Shown here piece by piece: positions 50,236 to 58,559 of a stretch of 64,000 bases of DNA. Made by a program: the position numbers and the translations under genes. Numbering within the stretch: position 1 is the stretch's first letter; the number at the start of each line of letters is the position of its first letter. This DNA comes from Terribium retamae (GTDB lineage Bacteria > Pseudomonadota > Alphaproteobacteria > Rhizobiales > Rhizobiaceae). Below the pieces are notes generated by a model. It saw nothing but the letters and a program-made list of their open reading frames with translations. It was not told where the DNA came from and did no database searches. The stretch covers positions 46,057 to 110,056 of the forward strand of contig NZ_JAKREW010000018.1 of NCBI RefSeq assembly GCF_022347545.1. Direction: 5' to 3'.

Positions 50236-51252
50236 ATGACTATCGGCAAGATGCTGCTGGCATCGGCAGCAATCGCATGTGTATTCGGCCCCGCCGCCGC
50301 GCTGGCGGATACTTCGGGCAAGAAGATCGCGCTTTCGAACAATTACGCCGGCAATTCGTGGCGCCAGGCTATGCTGACGAGCTGGGACAAGATCACCAAG
50401 GAAGCAGTGGCCAAGGGCGTCGTGGCCGCTGCCGACCCTTTCACCACGGCCGAGAACCAGGCGACCGAGCAGGCCGCGCAGATCCAGAACATGATCGTGC
50501 AGGGTTATGACGCTATCGTCGTCAACGCAGCGTCCCCGACCGCTCTCAACGGTGCGATCAAGGAAGCCTGCGATGCGGGCATCACAGTCGTATCCTTCGA
50601 CGGCATCGTCACGGAACCGTGCGCCTGGCGCATAGCGGTCGATTTCAAGGGGATGGGCGAAAGCCAGATCGAATATCTCGCCAAGAAGATGCCGCAGGGC
50701 GGCAACCTGCTCGAGATCCGCGGGCTGGCCGGTGTTTCCGTCGACGACAACATCCATGCCGGCATCGTGGCCGGCGTTGAGAAGAACCCGCAGTTCAAGA
50801 TCGTCGGTTCGGTCAATGGCGACTGGGCGCAGGATGTCGCGCAACGCGCCGTCGCAGGCATCCTCCCAAGCCTGCCCGACGTCGCCGCCGTCGTCACCCA
50901 GGGCGGTGACGGCTACGGCGCGGCGCAGGCCTTCGCCGCGGCCAAGCGGCCGACACCCACCATCATCATGGGCAATCGCGAGGACGAACTGGTCTGGTGG
51001 AAGCAGCAGAAGGACGCCAGCAATTACGAAACCATGTCGGTCTCGATCGCCCCGGGCGTTTCGACGCTCGCTTTCTGGGTGGCGCAGCAGATCCTCGACG
51101 GCAAGGAGGTCAAGAAGGACCTGACGGTGCCATTCCTGCGGATCGATCAGGATAATCTCGAGGCGAACCTCAAGACCACGCAGAAGGGTGGCGTCGCGAA
51201 TGTGGAATATTCGCTGGAGGACGCTCAGAAAGTCATCGCGTCCGCAGACTGA
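50236..51252 (+). CDS. Sugar ABC transporter substrate-binding protein (second ribose-type system)
   Basis: 338-aa Peripla_BP_4 protein. Start at 50236 follows GGGAGGAAATC. Signal peptide MTIGKMLLASAAIACVFGPA...ALA. Mature part: KIALSNNYAGNSWRQAMLTS (family-like opening), NMIVQGYDAIVVNAASPTAL, ITVVSFDGIVTEPCAWRIAV, LLEIRGLAGVSVDDNIHAGI, AAVVTQGGDGYGAAQAFAAA and IIMGNREDELVWW. It differs from the first ribose-type binding protein in the window; the ligand-loop SWR and CAW residues suggest a different sugar. A terminator-like hairpin follows. Divergent from the GAF kinase operon. Confidence 0.92.
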   Translation: MTIGKMLLASAAIACVFGPAAALADTSGKKIALSNNYAGNSWRQAMLTSWDKITKEAVAKGVVAAADPFTTAENQATEQAAQIQNMIVQGYDAIVVNAASPTALNGAIKEACDAGITVVSFDGIVTEPCAWRIAVDFKGMGESQIEYLAKKMPQGGNLLEIRGLAGVSVDDNIHAGIVAGVEKNPQFKIVGSVNGDWAQDVAQRAVAGILPSLPDVAAVVTQGGDGYGAAQAFAAAKRPTPTIIMGNREDELVWWKQQKDASNYETMSVSIAPGVSTLAFWVAQQILDGKEVKKDLTVPFLRIDQDNLEANLKTTQKGGVANVEYSLEDAQKVIASAD

Positions 51253-51267
51253 TCGAGGCGTATTCAT

Positions 51268-51297
51268 GGCCGTCGCTTCGGCGGCGGCCGTTTTCCT
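51268..51297 (+). terminator. TTCG-tetraloop hairpin after the second binding-protein gene
   Basis: GGCCGTCGC pairs with GCGGCGGCC (9 bp, one G-U) around a TTCG tetraloop and is followed by GTTTTCCTT. It sits 15 bp after the binding-protein stop and 24 bp before the ATPase start, so partial termination or mRNA stabilisation is likely. Confidence 0.7.
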
Positions 51298-51320
51298 TCA
51301 AGACGCCGATCCGGGGTTTC

Positions 51321-52769
51321 ATGGCTGATGCAATGAGTGCGCAGACGATTGTTGCCGCCCGTGGCATCAAGATTCAATTCGGCGCCGTGAAGGCTCTCGA
51401 CGGCGCCGACCTGGAGATCAGGCAAGGCGAGTGCATCGGCCTTGTCGGCCACAACGGCGCCGGGAAATCGACCATCGTCAATGTCATAAACGGCGGCTTG
51501 ACACCTCACGCCGGCGACCTGGTCTATGGGTCGGGGCAAGGCCACGGCATCGCGCTGGCACGCCAGAACGGCGTACGCTGCGTCTTCCAGGAACTTTCGC
51601 TCTGCTCCAACCTGACCGTGGGTGAGAACGCGCGCATAATGAACCGCAATCTTGGCGGCTGGAACTGGCGCAGACGGGCGCTCGCACTCGTCAGGAACAA
51701 GCTGGACGAGATCTTTCCCGGCCATGGCATCGATTGTGGCAGCACGGTTGGCGATCTTTCCATCGCGCAGCGCCAGATGGTCGAGATCGCCATCAGCTTC
51801 ACCGATGCCGAAACGCCTGCACGGCTGGTGATATTGGACGAACCGACCTCCTCGCTCGACTCCGGGCTGGCGGCGCAACTCATGGCCTATGTGCGGCGCT
51901 TCGCGGCCGGCGGCGGGGCGGTGCTGCTCATCTCGCACATATTGGGTGAAATCCTTTCGACCTCGAACCGCATCGTCGTGATGAAGGACGGAAAGGTCGT
52001 GGCGGATCGCCCGACCTCGGCTTTCACCACGCGCAGCCTCGTCGAGACGATGGGCAGCGTCGTCAAGGACCGGCAGCGCTCCACACGGCAGCATACGGGC
52101 GAGCGCCGGCTTTCGCTGCCTGCACGCAAAGGCGAAGGGCTCGCCTTCGAAGCTTTCGGCGGCGAGATCGTCGGCTTTGCCGGTCTCGGTGGGCACGGGC
52201 AGACGCAAGCGCTGCTCGATCTCTATCTCTCCGAGAACGGAAACTGGCTGCCGAACCGCTCCCCGGTCGCTTTCGTCGCGGGCGATCGCGGCTTGAACGG
52301 CATCTTTCCGCTCTGGAGCATCCTGCGCAATCTCAGCATCGCCTCACTCGGCGCGCTTTCGAAGCGCACGCTCGTCGATGATGGTCGCGAGGCCGAGCTT
52401 GGCGAATACTGGAAGAAGAAGATCGAAATCCGCACGCCCGATACCGGGAATTTCATCCTCTCCCTGTCGGGCGGCAACCAGCAGAAGGTGCTTTTCGCAC
52501 GTGCACTGGCAACATCCGCCTCGATCGTGCTGATGGACGACCCGATGCGGGGCGTCGATGTCGGCACCAAGCAGGAGGTCTATGAAATCCTGCGCTCCGA
52601 GGCGGCGTCGGGCCGGACATTCGTCTGGTATTCGACCGAGATGGACGAGATCGAGCTTTGCGACAGGGTCTATGTGTTCCGCGACGGCGTCATCGTGGCT
52701 GAGCTTGCCGGCGACGAGATCACGGAGGAGAAGGTCCTGGCATCGTCCTTCGCCGGAGGAGAGCACTGA
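51321..52769 (+). CDS. Sugar ABC transporter ATP-binding protein, divergent second NBD
   Basis: 482-aa two-NBD ATPase of the RbsA class, shorter than usual (about 500-520). NBD1 is intact: VGHNGAGKSTIVNVINGG, DLSIAQRQMVEIAISF, RLVILDEPTSSLDSGLAAQL. NBD2 departs from the family: degenerate Walker A region GFAGLGGHGQTQALLD, FVAGDRGLNGIFPLWSI instead of the usual ENRKxEGL, signature SLSGGNQQKVLFARALA, and Walker B IVLMDDPMRGVDVGTK where the catalytic Glu is Asp. It is coupled to the permease gene by a 1-bp overlap at 52769 and lies after the binding-protein gene. Probably powers import with only one normal site. Confidence 0.92.
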   Translation: MADAMSAQTIVAARGIKIQFGAVKALDGADLEIRQGECIGLVGHNGAGKSTIVNVINGGLTPHAGDLVYGSGQGHGIALARQNGVRCVFQELSLCSNLTVGENARIMNRNLGGWNWRRRALALVRNKLDEIFPGHGIDCGSTVGDLSIAQRQMVEIAISFTDAETPARLVILDEPTSSLDSGLAAQLMAYVRRFAAGGGAVLLISHILGEILSTSNRIVVMKDGKVVADRPTSAFTTRSLVETMGSVVKDRQRSTRQHTGERRLSLPARKGEGLAFEAFGGEIVGFAGLGGHGQTQALLDLYLSENGNWLPNRSPVAFVAGDRGLNGIFPLWSILRNLSIASLGALSKRTLVDDGREAELGEYWKKKIEIRTPDTGNFILSLSGGNQQKVLFARALATSASIVLMDDPMRGVDVGTKQEVYEILRSEAASGRTFVWYSTEMDEIELCDRVYVFRDGVIVAELAGDEITEEKVLASSFAGGEH

Positions 52770-53710
52770 TGCGCATCTCCGCAGAAACCTTCCGGCAGAT
52801 CATTCCTGCCGTGTCGCTCGTGCTTCTGCTGGGCGCCGTCTTCTATATGCAGCCGCGCGCCATGAGCTATACGGGGCTCAACCTGTTGTTCAATCTCGCC
52901 GTTCCGATCGCGCTGGCCACGGTGGCGCAGATGCTCATCATGTCCGTCAACGATCTCGACCTTTCGATGGGCACCTTCGTCAGCTTCTCGGCCTGCGTGG
53001 CGGCAACCTATCTTCAATCCGCGCCCTTGATCGGGGTCGCGATCCTCCTGGCGGCAATCGCCGTCTACGCCACCATCGGCATGCTGATCCACATGCGCGA
53101 GCTGCCTTCCATAGTCGTCACGCTCGGCATGAGCTTCGTTTGGGGCGGGCTTGCCGTCCTGATGCTGCCGCAGCCGGGCGGTCAGGCGCCGGGCTGGGCG
53201 CGGTGGCTGATGACAGCCAAGCCGCCCCTCGTTCCGCTTGCGATCGTCGCCAGCGTCGTCATCGCCGTCGTCACCCATCTCATCGTCAGCCGCTCTTCTT
53301 TCGGCGTGCTGGTCCGCGGTATTGGGGGAAACACGCGGTCGGTCGCGCGTGCCGGCTGGTCGGTCCTGGGACTTCGTGCCGCCACCTATGCGCTGGCAGG
53401 CTTCTTCGCCATTCTCTCGGGCATCGCACTTGTCGGCCTGACGACATCGGCCGATGCGAACATCGCCTTGCGCTATACGCTGCTGTCGATCGCCGGCGTC
53501 ATTCTCGGCGGAGGCGAATTCGTCGGCGGCCGCGTTTCGCCGGTCGGGGCCGTCATCGGCGCCCTGACGCTGACACTCGCCGGCTCGTTCCTGTCCTTTA
53601 TGCGGATATCGCCCGACTGGCAGATCGGCGCGCAGGGGGCGATCCTGATCATCGTGCTGGGCCTGCGGCTGGCATTCAATCTTTTTGAGAAACGCCGGAG
53701 GACGCGGTGA
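52769..53710 (+). CDS. Sugar ABC transporter permease A
   Basis: 313-aa RbsC-class permease. ATG at 52769 shares one base with the ATPase stop. Hydrophobic segments include IPAVSLVLLLGAVFYMQPRA, LIGVAILLAAIAVYATIGML and IAGVILGGGEFVGGRVSPVG. The family coupling region is SVNDLDLSMGTFVSFSACVA, with SFGVLVRGIGGNTRSVARAG as the cytoplasmic loop. It is paired with a second, different permease (53707-54654), so this transporter is probably a heterodimer, unlike the first ribose-type system here. Confidence 0.93.
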   Translation: MRISAETFRQIIPAVSLVLLLGAVFYMQPRAMSYTGLNLLFNLAVPIALATVAQMLIMSVNDLDLSMGTFVSFSACVAATYLQSAPLIGVAILLAAIAVYATIGMLIHMRELPSIVVTLGMSFVWGGLAVLMLPQPGGQAPGWARWLMTAKPPLVPLAIVASVVIAVVTHLIVSRSSFGVLVRGIGGNTRSVARAGWSVLGLRAATYALAGFFAILSGIALVGLTTSADANIALRYTLLSIAGVILGGGEFVGGRVSPVGAVIGALTLTLAGSFLSFMRISPDWQIGAQGAILIIVLGLRLAFNLFEKRRRTR

Positions 53711-54654
53711 ACCGCCTGCATCTGGTTTTTGCGCGGCCATGGATCTGGTCGTTCATCGCAGCAGTGATCGTCTGGTTCGCGACGGTGCTGGTGACGGGCG
53801 GGGCAGGTGCGCTCGGGCTCTCCCACGCAGCACTCACCTTCGCCGCCTTTTCCGTCATCGTCGGCCTCGGCCAGATGTTCGTCATCACGCTCGGCCCGGG
53901 CAATATCGATCTTTCGGTTCCCGCAACGATGACGCTTGCCGGAACCGTTGCCCTGAAGCTGATGGATGTGCAGGACGGCATGATAATCGCCGGCCTTGTT
54001 ATCGCGATCCTGCTCGGGATCGCCATCGGCATCGGCAACTATGCTCTCATCAAGCTGCTGCGCATCCCGCCGATCATCGCCACGCTGTCGATGAGCTTCA
54101 TCGTGCAGTCCACCGCGATCTGGGCCAATCGCGGCCTGCGCATCAAGCCGCCGGACATGCTGGCGAGCTTCACCACATCGAGCTTCCTCGGTATTCCGAA
54201 CATCGCCATCGTCGCTGTGCTGCTTTCCCTCGCTGCCTGGGTGCTGCTCGAACGCACGATCTACGGGCGCTGGATCTCGGCGATCGGCCAAAGCATCTTC
54301 GCCGCGCGCATGACCGGTATTCCGGTGGATGGGACGCGCCTGGTGACCTATACGCTGTGCGCCGTGCTGGCCGCCGTCTGCGGCTATCTCCTCGCCAGCT
54401 TCTCGGGCGGCGCCGCGCTCAACATGGGCGCTGAATATCTCTTGATGTCGATCGCCGTCGTGGTCATCGGCGGCACGGCGGTGGCGGGCGGTGACTCCAA
54501 CATTCCAGGAATCTGGGGAGCGTCGCTGTTCATGTTCCTGGTCGTGTCGATGCTCAACACCTACGGATTCGGCGCCGGCGTGCGGTTGATCCTGACGGGC
54601 CTGATCATCCTGGCGGTCATCCTTGCCGCTGGAGGCCGGAAGGTCGTGCGATGA
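53707..54654 (+). CDS. Sugar ABC transporter permease B
   Basis: 315-aa RbsC-class permease. GTG start at 53707 overlaps the permease A stop by 4 bp (GTGA). Hydrophobic segments: WSFIAAVIVWFATVLVTGG, LTFAAFSVIVGLGQMFVITL followed by LGPGNIDLSVPATMTLAGTV, and AEYLLMSIAVVVIGGTAVAG near the end. Coupling loop: YGRWISAIGQSIFAARMTGI. It ends 41 bp before the SMP-30 gene. It partners permease A and the two-NBD ATPase. Confidence 0.93.
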   Translation: MNRLHLVFARPWIWSFIAAVIVWFATVLVTGGAGALGLSHAALTFAAFSVIVGLGQMFVITLGPGNIDLSVPATMTLAGTVALKLMDVQDGMIIAGLVIAILLGIAIGIGNYALIKLLRIPPIIATLSMSFIVQSTAIWANRGLRIKPPDMLASFTTSSFLGIPNIAIVAVLLSLAAWVLLERTIYGRWISAIGQSIFAARMTGIPVDGTRLVTYTLCAVLAAVCGYLLASFSGGAALNMGAEYLLMSIAVVVIGGTAVAGGDSNIPGIWGASLFMFLVVSMLNTYGFGAGVRLILTGLIILAVILAAGGRKVVR

Positions 54655-54695
54655 GCGCGTTCCATGCGTTTTCAATTCCCGACAGGACATGAGAC

Positions 54696-55622
54696 ATGCC
54701 GCACGAAACCCCTTCGATCTATGAAATCCACGACGAACGGTTTCGCCATCTGATCGTCGAAAGCGCCGCGCTCGAAGAACTCTATGCCGAGTGCCGCTGG
54801 GCCGAGGGACCGGTGTGGTTCGCCGATGCCAATTGCCTGCTGTGGAGCGACATTCCCAACCAGCGCATCCTGCGCTGGGCACCCGACAGCCTTGCCGGCA
54901 GCGTCTCGATCTATCGGGCGCTCTCCAATTTCACCAACGGCAACACGCGCGACCGCCAGGGCCGTCTGATTTCCTGCGAGCATGGCGGCCGGCGTGTCAC
55001 CCGCACCGAAATCGACGGCACGATCACTGTTCTCGCCGACGGCTATGAAGGCAAACGCCTCAATTCCCCGAACGATGTGGTCGTCCGTTCCGACGGCAGC
55101 ATATGGTTCACCGATCCAACCTACGGGATACTTTCCGACTATGAGGGCTTTCGCGCCGAACCGGAGCAGCAGTGTCGCAACGTCTACCGTCTCGACCCGG
55201 GCAGCGGCAAACTCGAGGCAGTCGCCGATGATTTCCGCCAGCCCAACGGATTGGCGTTCTCGCCGGACGAGAGCAAACTCTACATTGCGGATTCGGCCTA
55301 CAGCCATGACCGTTCCGCGCCGCGCCATATCAGGGTCTTCGATGTCGTCGACGAAAGGCGGCTGGGCAACGGCCGCGTGTTCTGCGAAATCGATGCCGGT
55401 CTGCCCGACGGCTTGCGTGTCGATACCAACGGCAATGTCTGGACCAGTGCCGGCGACGGCGTCCACTGCTTCTCCCCGGAGGGAAAGCTGCTGGGCAAGA
55501 TACGCGTGCCGCAGACCGTAGCGAACCTGACTTTCGGCGGCCCGCGCCGCAACAGGCTGTTCATCACCGCGACGAAATCGCTTTACGCCGTCTATGTCAC
55601 CACCACCGGTCTTGGTGTTTGA
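54696..55622 (+). CDS. SMP-30/gluconolactonase-family lactonase
   Basis: 308-aa six-bladed beta-propeller hydrolase. Metal-site residues are visible: Glu in AECRWAEGPVWFADANCL, Asn in LNSPNDVVVRSDGSIWFTDP, Asn in RQPNGLAFSPDESKLYIADS, and Asp in CEIDAGLPDGLRVDTNGNVW. Such enzymes open sugar lactones. Last gene of the binding protein-ATPase-permease A-permease B operon, 41 bp after permease B. A lactonase here suggests the imported sugar is oxidised to a lactone, or that a lactone itself is the transported substrate. No dehydrogenase is encoded in the operon. ATG at 54696. Confidence 0.92.
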   Translation: MPHETPSIYEIHDERFRHLIVESAALEELYAECRWAEGPVWFADANCLLWSDIPNQRILRWAPDSLAGSVSIYRALSNFTNGNTRDRQGRLISCEHGGRRVTRTEIDGTITVLADGYEGKRLNSPNDVVVRSDGSIWFTDPTYGILSDYEGFRAEPEQQCRNVYRLDPGSGKLEAVADDFRQPNGLAFSPDESKLYIADSAYSHDRSAPRHIRVFDVVDERRLGNGRVFCEIDAGLPDGLRVDTNGNVWTSAGDGVHCFSPEGKLLGKIRVPQTVANLTFGGPRRNRLFITATKSLYAVYVTTTGLGV

Positions 55623-55712
55623 CCCTGAAGCAATTCCGAAGCGGATCGTCGCCGCCGTGAGCACCGCGCTGGAGCCGGTGCCGGGACTCTCAGCGGTGCG
55701 ACAAGCGCACGT

Positions 55713-57425
55713 CTAGGTTTCAGCAGCAGTCGCCGGCGCCGTATAGCGACGCCGGATTGCATCGAGCACGATCTTGCGGCTTTCCTGTGCCGAGAGGGTT
55801 TCGTCCTTTTCCGCAGCCGCGGTCTCTTTCGCGAGGTCCTTGTCGCGGATCTGGTGACGGAACCATTTGGAGTAGTCACCGGCGCGCAAATGATGCTCCC
55901 AGGTCGCGTCGTCCACGCCCTCGGCCATCCGGGTGAAGATGATCAGGTTGTGCGCCCGCAAATGCATGGCCTTCTCGGGGCCGGTGAAATAGAAGCTGCC
56001 GGCCTCGTCCAGTTCGCCTTCCGCATATTTGCGGCTATGCCGCTTGAGCGACTGCTTTGGCTCGATCGCCTTGACGGTAATCGCTTTCTTCTTGTCGCGC
56101 GGGCGCCAGAACAGCACCTCGTCGTCGTCAGGCTTCGGCATGCTCTTCGGCGGCGGGATATCGGCCTCGCGGGCAAAAGCCTTCACCACGTTTTTCGCTT
56201 TTGGGCCGAGCGCGATAACGGCCGTCACGAGCTTCAGGGCGTCGGCGGAAATCGCTTCGGGATGCACGGTGATCATGACGGTTCCCGGCAGCTCCAGGGA
56301 CAGGATCGTACCGGTACCTTCCCGACGCTGCGGCAGGAGATGATGGGCCTCGTCGATGATCAGCCAGTGGGGGCGCGCCGTCCGGTAGCGGGAATTGCCG
56401 AGATCGGGCAGCAGCTCGGCAAAATAGTCGGGCCGCTCATGAACGCGCAGGGCAAGTCCGTTGACCACGACATTGGTGTCGGGTTTCTCGATCAGATCGA
56501 AGATCTGTTCCTTGGTCGGGGCGTTCGAAGCATCGCCGACCCGCACGGCGCCCTGCAGCCCGTCATAATCGCCCTCGGGATCGAAAGCACAGAACTGGAA
56601 GCCGGATTCGACCATGCGTTCGGTGAGCGCCGTCGCCAAGGTGGACTTGCCGATGCCGGAACTGCCGGCAATGAGCACCGTATCCATCGGCGACAACCGG
56701 ATCTCGTCTTTTCCCGACGTGCCGACCAGGATGCCCTGGCCACCTTTTCCGACAAGGGCACTGTCATGCTTGATGATCTTGCCGATCAATTCCCGCACGC
56801 CCTTGCCGCGGGCGCCGCGCGTGACAAGGTCGGCGGTGTCCTTGACCGCGGGGAGGGCATTGTCGACCGCAACGCTGCAGCCGCAGGCTTGCAGGAAGGC
56901 GTGGTCGTTCTCGGCATCGCCGACGGCCACGACATTGTGCGGTGACAGCTTCAAGTCCGCCAGCGCGGCATTCAGCCCCGTCGCCTTGTTCACGCCGCTC
57001 GGCAGCACCATCACCGCACCCTTGTTGAAGATGATTTCCAGGCCGAGGCCCAGTTGCTTGATCGTCTCCAGAACCGCGGCCTGATGCGGCTCCCATGTCG
57101 CCACGATGGAACGGCCGACCGACAGTGGCTTCACCCTGCGTTTTTTCAGCAGCGCTATGAAATCGGCGGATGGGGGCTCCGAGATCACGCGCTCGGCTTC
57201 GGCGGCGGGCGTATAGATCAACGCGCCGTTCTCGGCGACGATCTTGTCGAACAGTCCGAATTCGGGGAAACAGCGCTTGAGATCGGGCAACTCGCGGCCA
57301 GTCACCAGGATGAGCTTGCGGCCGGTTTTCTTGAACTTTTCCAGCGCGGAAAGCGTGCTTTTGGTGACCCGGCCATCCTCCGCCAGCGTCCCGTCATAGT
57401 CCGTCGCCAACGCGATGAAGAACAT
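55713..57425 (-). CDS. HAD-family hydrolase fused to a HerA-like P-loop ATPase
   Basis: 570 aa with at least three parts. Residues about 1-215 are a Cof/HAD-IIB phosphatase: ATDYDGTLAEDG (Asp9, Asp11), LVTGRELPDL, and VVAVGDAENDHAFLQACG (late acidic motif). Residues about 225-430 are a P-loop ATPase: Walker A IAGSSGIGKSTLATAL (254-262), the HerA-like CAFDPEGDYDGL, and Walker B WLIIDEAHHLLP (Asp358-Glu359). The C-terminal part has FYFTGPEKAMHLRAHNLIIF and WEHHLRAGDYSKWFRHQIRD, a conserved-looking module I cannot name. It converges on the SMP-30 gene with a 90-bp gap. Likely a cytosolic regulatory or nucleotide/sugar-phosphate enzyme; role unknown. Confidence 0.85.
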   Translation of the reverse strand: MFFIALATDYDGTLAEDGRVTKSTLSALEKFKKTGRKLILVTGRELPDLKRCFPEFGLFDKIVAENGALIYTPAAEAERVISEPPSADFIALLKKRRVKPLSVGRSIVATWEPHQAAVLETIKQLGLGLEIIFNKGAVMVLPSGVNKATGLNAALADLKLSPHNVVAVGDAENDHAFLQACGCSVAVDNALPAVKDTADLVTRGARGKGVRELIGKIIKHDSALVGKGGQGILVGTSGKDEIRLSPMDTVLIAGSSGIGKSTLATALTERMVESGFQFCAFDPEGDYDGLQGAVRVGDASNAPTKEQIFDLIEKPDTNVVVNGLALRVHERPDYFAELLPDLGNSRYRTARPHWLIIDEAHHLLPQRREGTGTILSLELPGTVMITVHPEAISADALKLVTAVIALGPKAKNVVKAFAREADIPPPKSMPKPDDDEVLFWRPRDKKKAITVKAIEPKQSLKRHSRKYAEGELDEAGSFYFTGPEKAMHLRAHNLIIFTRMAEGVDDATWEHHLRAGDYSKWFRHQIRDKDLAKETAAAEKDETLSAQESRKIVLDAIRRRYTAPATAAET

Positions 57426-57535
57426 CTCGACCTCGCTTTTGGTTGCTCACGGCAAACGCACAGGCTCGGCAAAAGGCTCCGAAACAATGTGGCTCCTGGC
57501 CGGGCCTGCAACAGCCGCCGGCGGCTCCATCATCT

Positions 57536-58420
57536 TCAGGAGATCCCCTTCGCTTTGCCCGGCATGAAGTCGTTTTCGATGGCCGCCCAGTGCTCCATGC
57601 GCACGATCGTTTCGAATTCCGGCAGATCGACGCTGGCATCGGCGTCCAAGGGCTTGCCGGCGAGCAGATCGGCAAGGCCGAGCTGGATGGCACGCACGGC
57701 CCTGAACAGGACGGTCGTGGGGTAGAGGATCATGTCGTACCCCAAGGCGTGCATTTCCGCTGGCGGCATCCAGGGCGTCTTTCCACCCCTTTCCAGCAGG
57801 CTGGTCGCCAGCGGCACGTCCCTGAAGGCTTCGCCCACCCGCTGCAGTTCCTCGTTTGTGCGCGGGCCCTCGACATAGATGCCGTCGGCGCCCGCATCGA
57901 GATAGCGTTTGCCTCTTTCGATGGCGTCGTCCAACCCGTGCGGCTCGATGGCATCGGTGCGCGCCAGGATGAAGAAGTCCGGCGTGGATCGTGCAGCTGT
58001 CGCGGCCTTGATCTTGGCGACCATGAAATCGGCCGACACGACGATCTTTCCAGACATGTGACCGCAGCGTTTGGGCGGTTTCTGGTCCTCGATGAAGAGT
58101 GCGGACGCTCCGATCCGTTCATAGCCCTGGACGGTGCGGGTGACATTCTTGACGTCGCCATAGCCGTCGTCGCCATCGACGAGCACCGGCAGGTCGCAGG
58201 CCTGGATGATCTCGTCCAACTTCGTGTGGTTTTCGGCGAATTGCTCGAGGTCGATGTCTGGATATGCGTGCATGGCGGCAGTCAGGGCAAAGCCGCCGAC
58301 CTGATAGGCGGGGAAGGCCGAAAGCTGGATCAGGCGCGCCGTCAATGCATCCGCGGCCGACGGTAGGATCAGCGGCTTGTACTGTTTTAACACGTCGCGC
58401 CACGGTGCTCTGGCAGTCAT
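57536..58420 (-). CDS. Isocitrate lyase/PEP mutase-superfamily lyase
   Basis: 294-aa PEP mutase/oxaloacetate decarboxylase-like enzyme. Start at 58420 gives MTARAPWRDVLKQYKPLILP, the N-terminal cap. Markers: LPSAADALTARLIQ, GFALTAAMHAYPDI, VLVDGDDGYGDVKNV (metal site, residues about 80-93), FIEDQKPPKRCGHMSGK (loop with Cys119 where isocitrate lyase/dimethylmalate lyase carry their catalytic Cys), and ILARTDAIEPHG. The KRCGH motif favours a C-C lyase over a mutase. It lies downstream of a GlxA-type regulator in the same direction. Possible substrates are 2-methyl- or dimethyl-malate-like acids; not decided. Confidence 0.9.
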   Translation of the reverse strand: MTARAPWRDVLKQYKPLILPSAADALTARLIQLSAFPAYQVGGFALTAAMHAYPDIDLEQFAENHTKLDEIIQACDLPVLVDGDDGYGDVKNVTRTVQGYERIGASALFIEDQKPPKRCGHMSGKIVVSADFMVAKIKAATAARSTPDFFILARTDAIEPHGLDDAIERGKRYLDAGADGIYVEGPRTNEELQRVGEAFRDVPLATSLLERGGKTPWMPPAEMHALGYDMILYPTTVLFRAVRAIQLGLADLLAGKPLDADASVDLPEFETIVRMEHWAAIENDFMPGKAKGIS

Positions 58421-58559
58421 GGAAGCATCGCCTTGCAGTTCATTGGTGCGAAACGCCCCAGCTCCGACAGCGTTCCTCCAAACTCGCGCCTTCAGCGCCG
58501 TCGGCCTTGCCGGACGCAGCTCTCGATCGCTTGGCGATTGCGGCAGCCTTGGTCGATGT

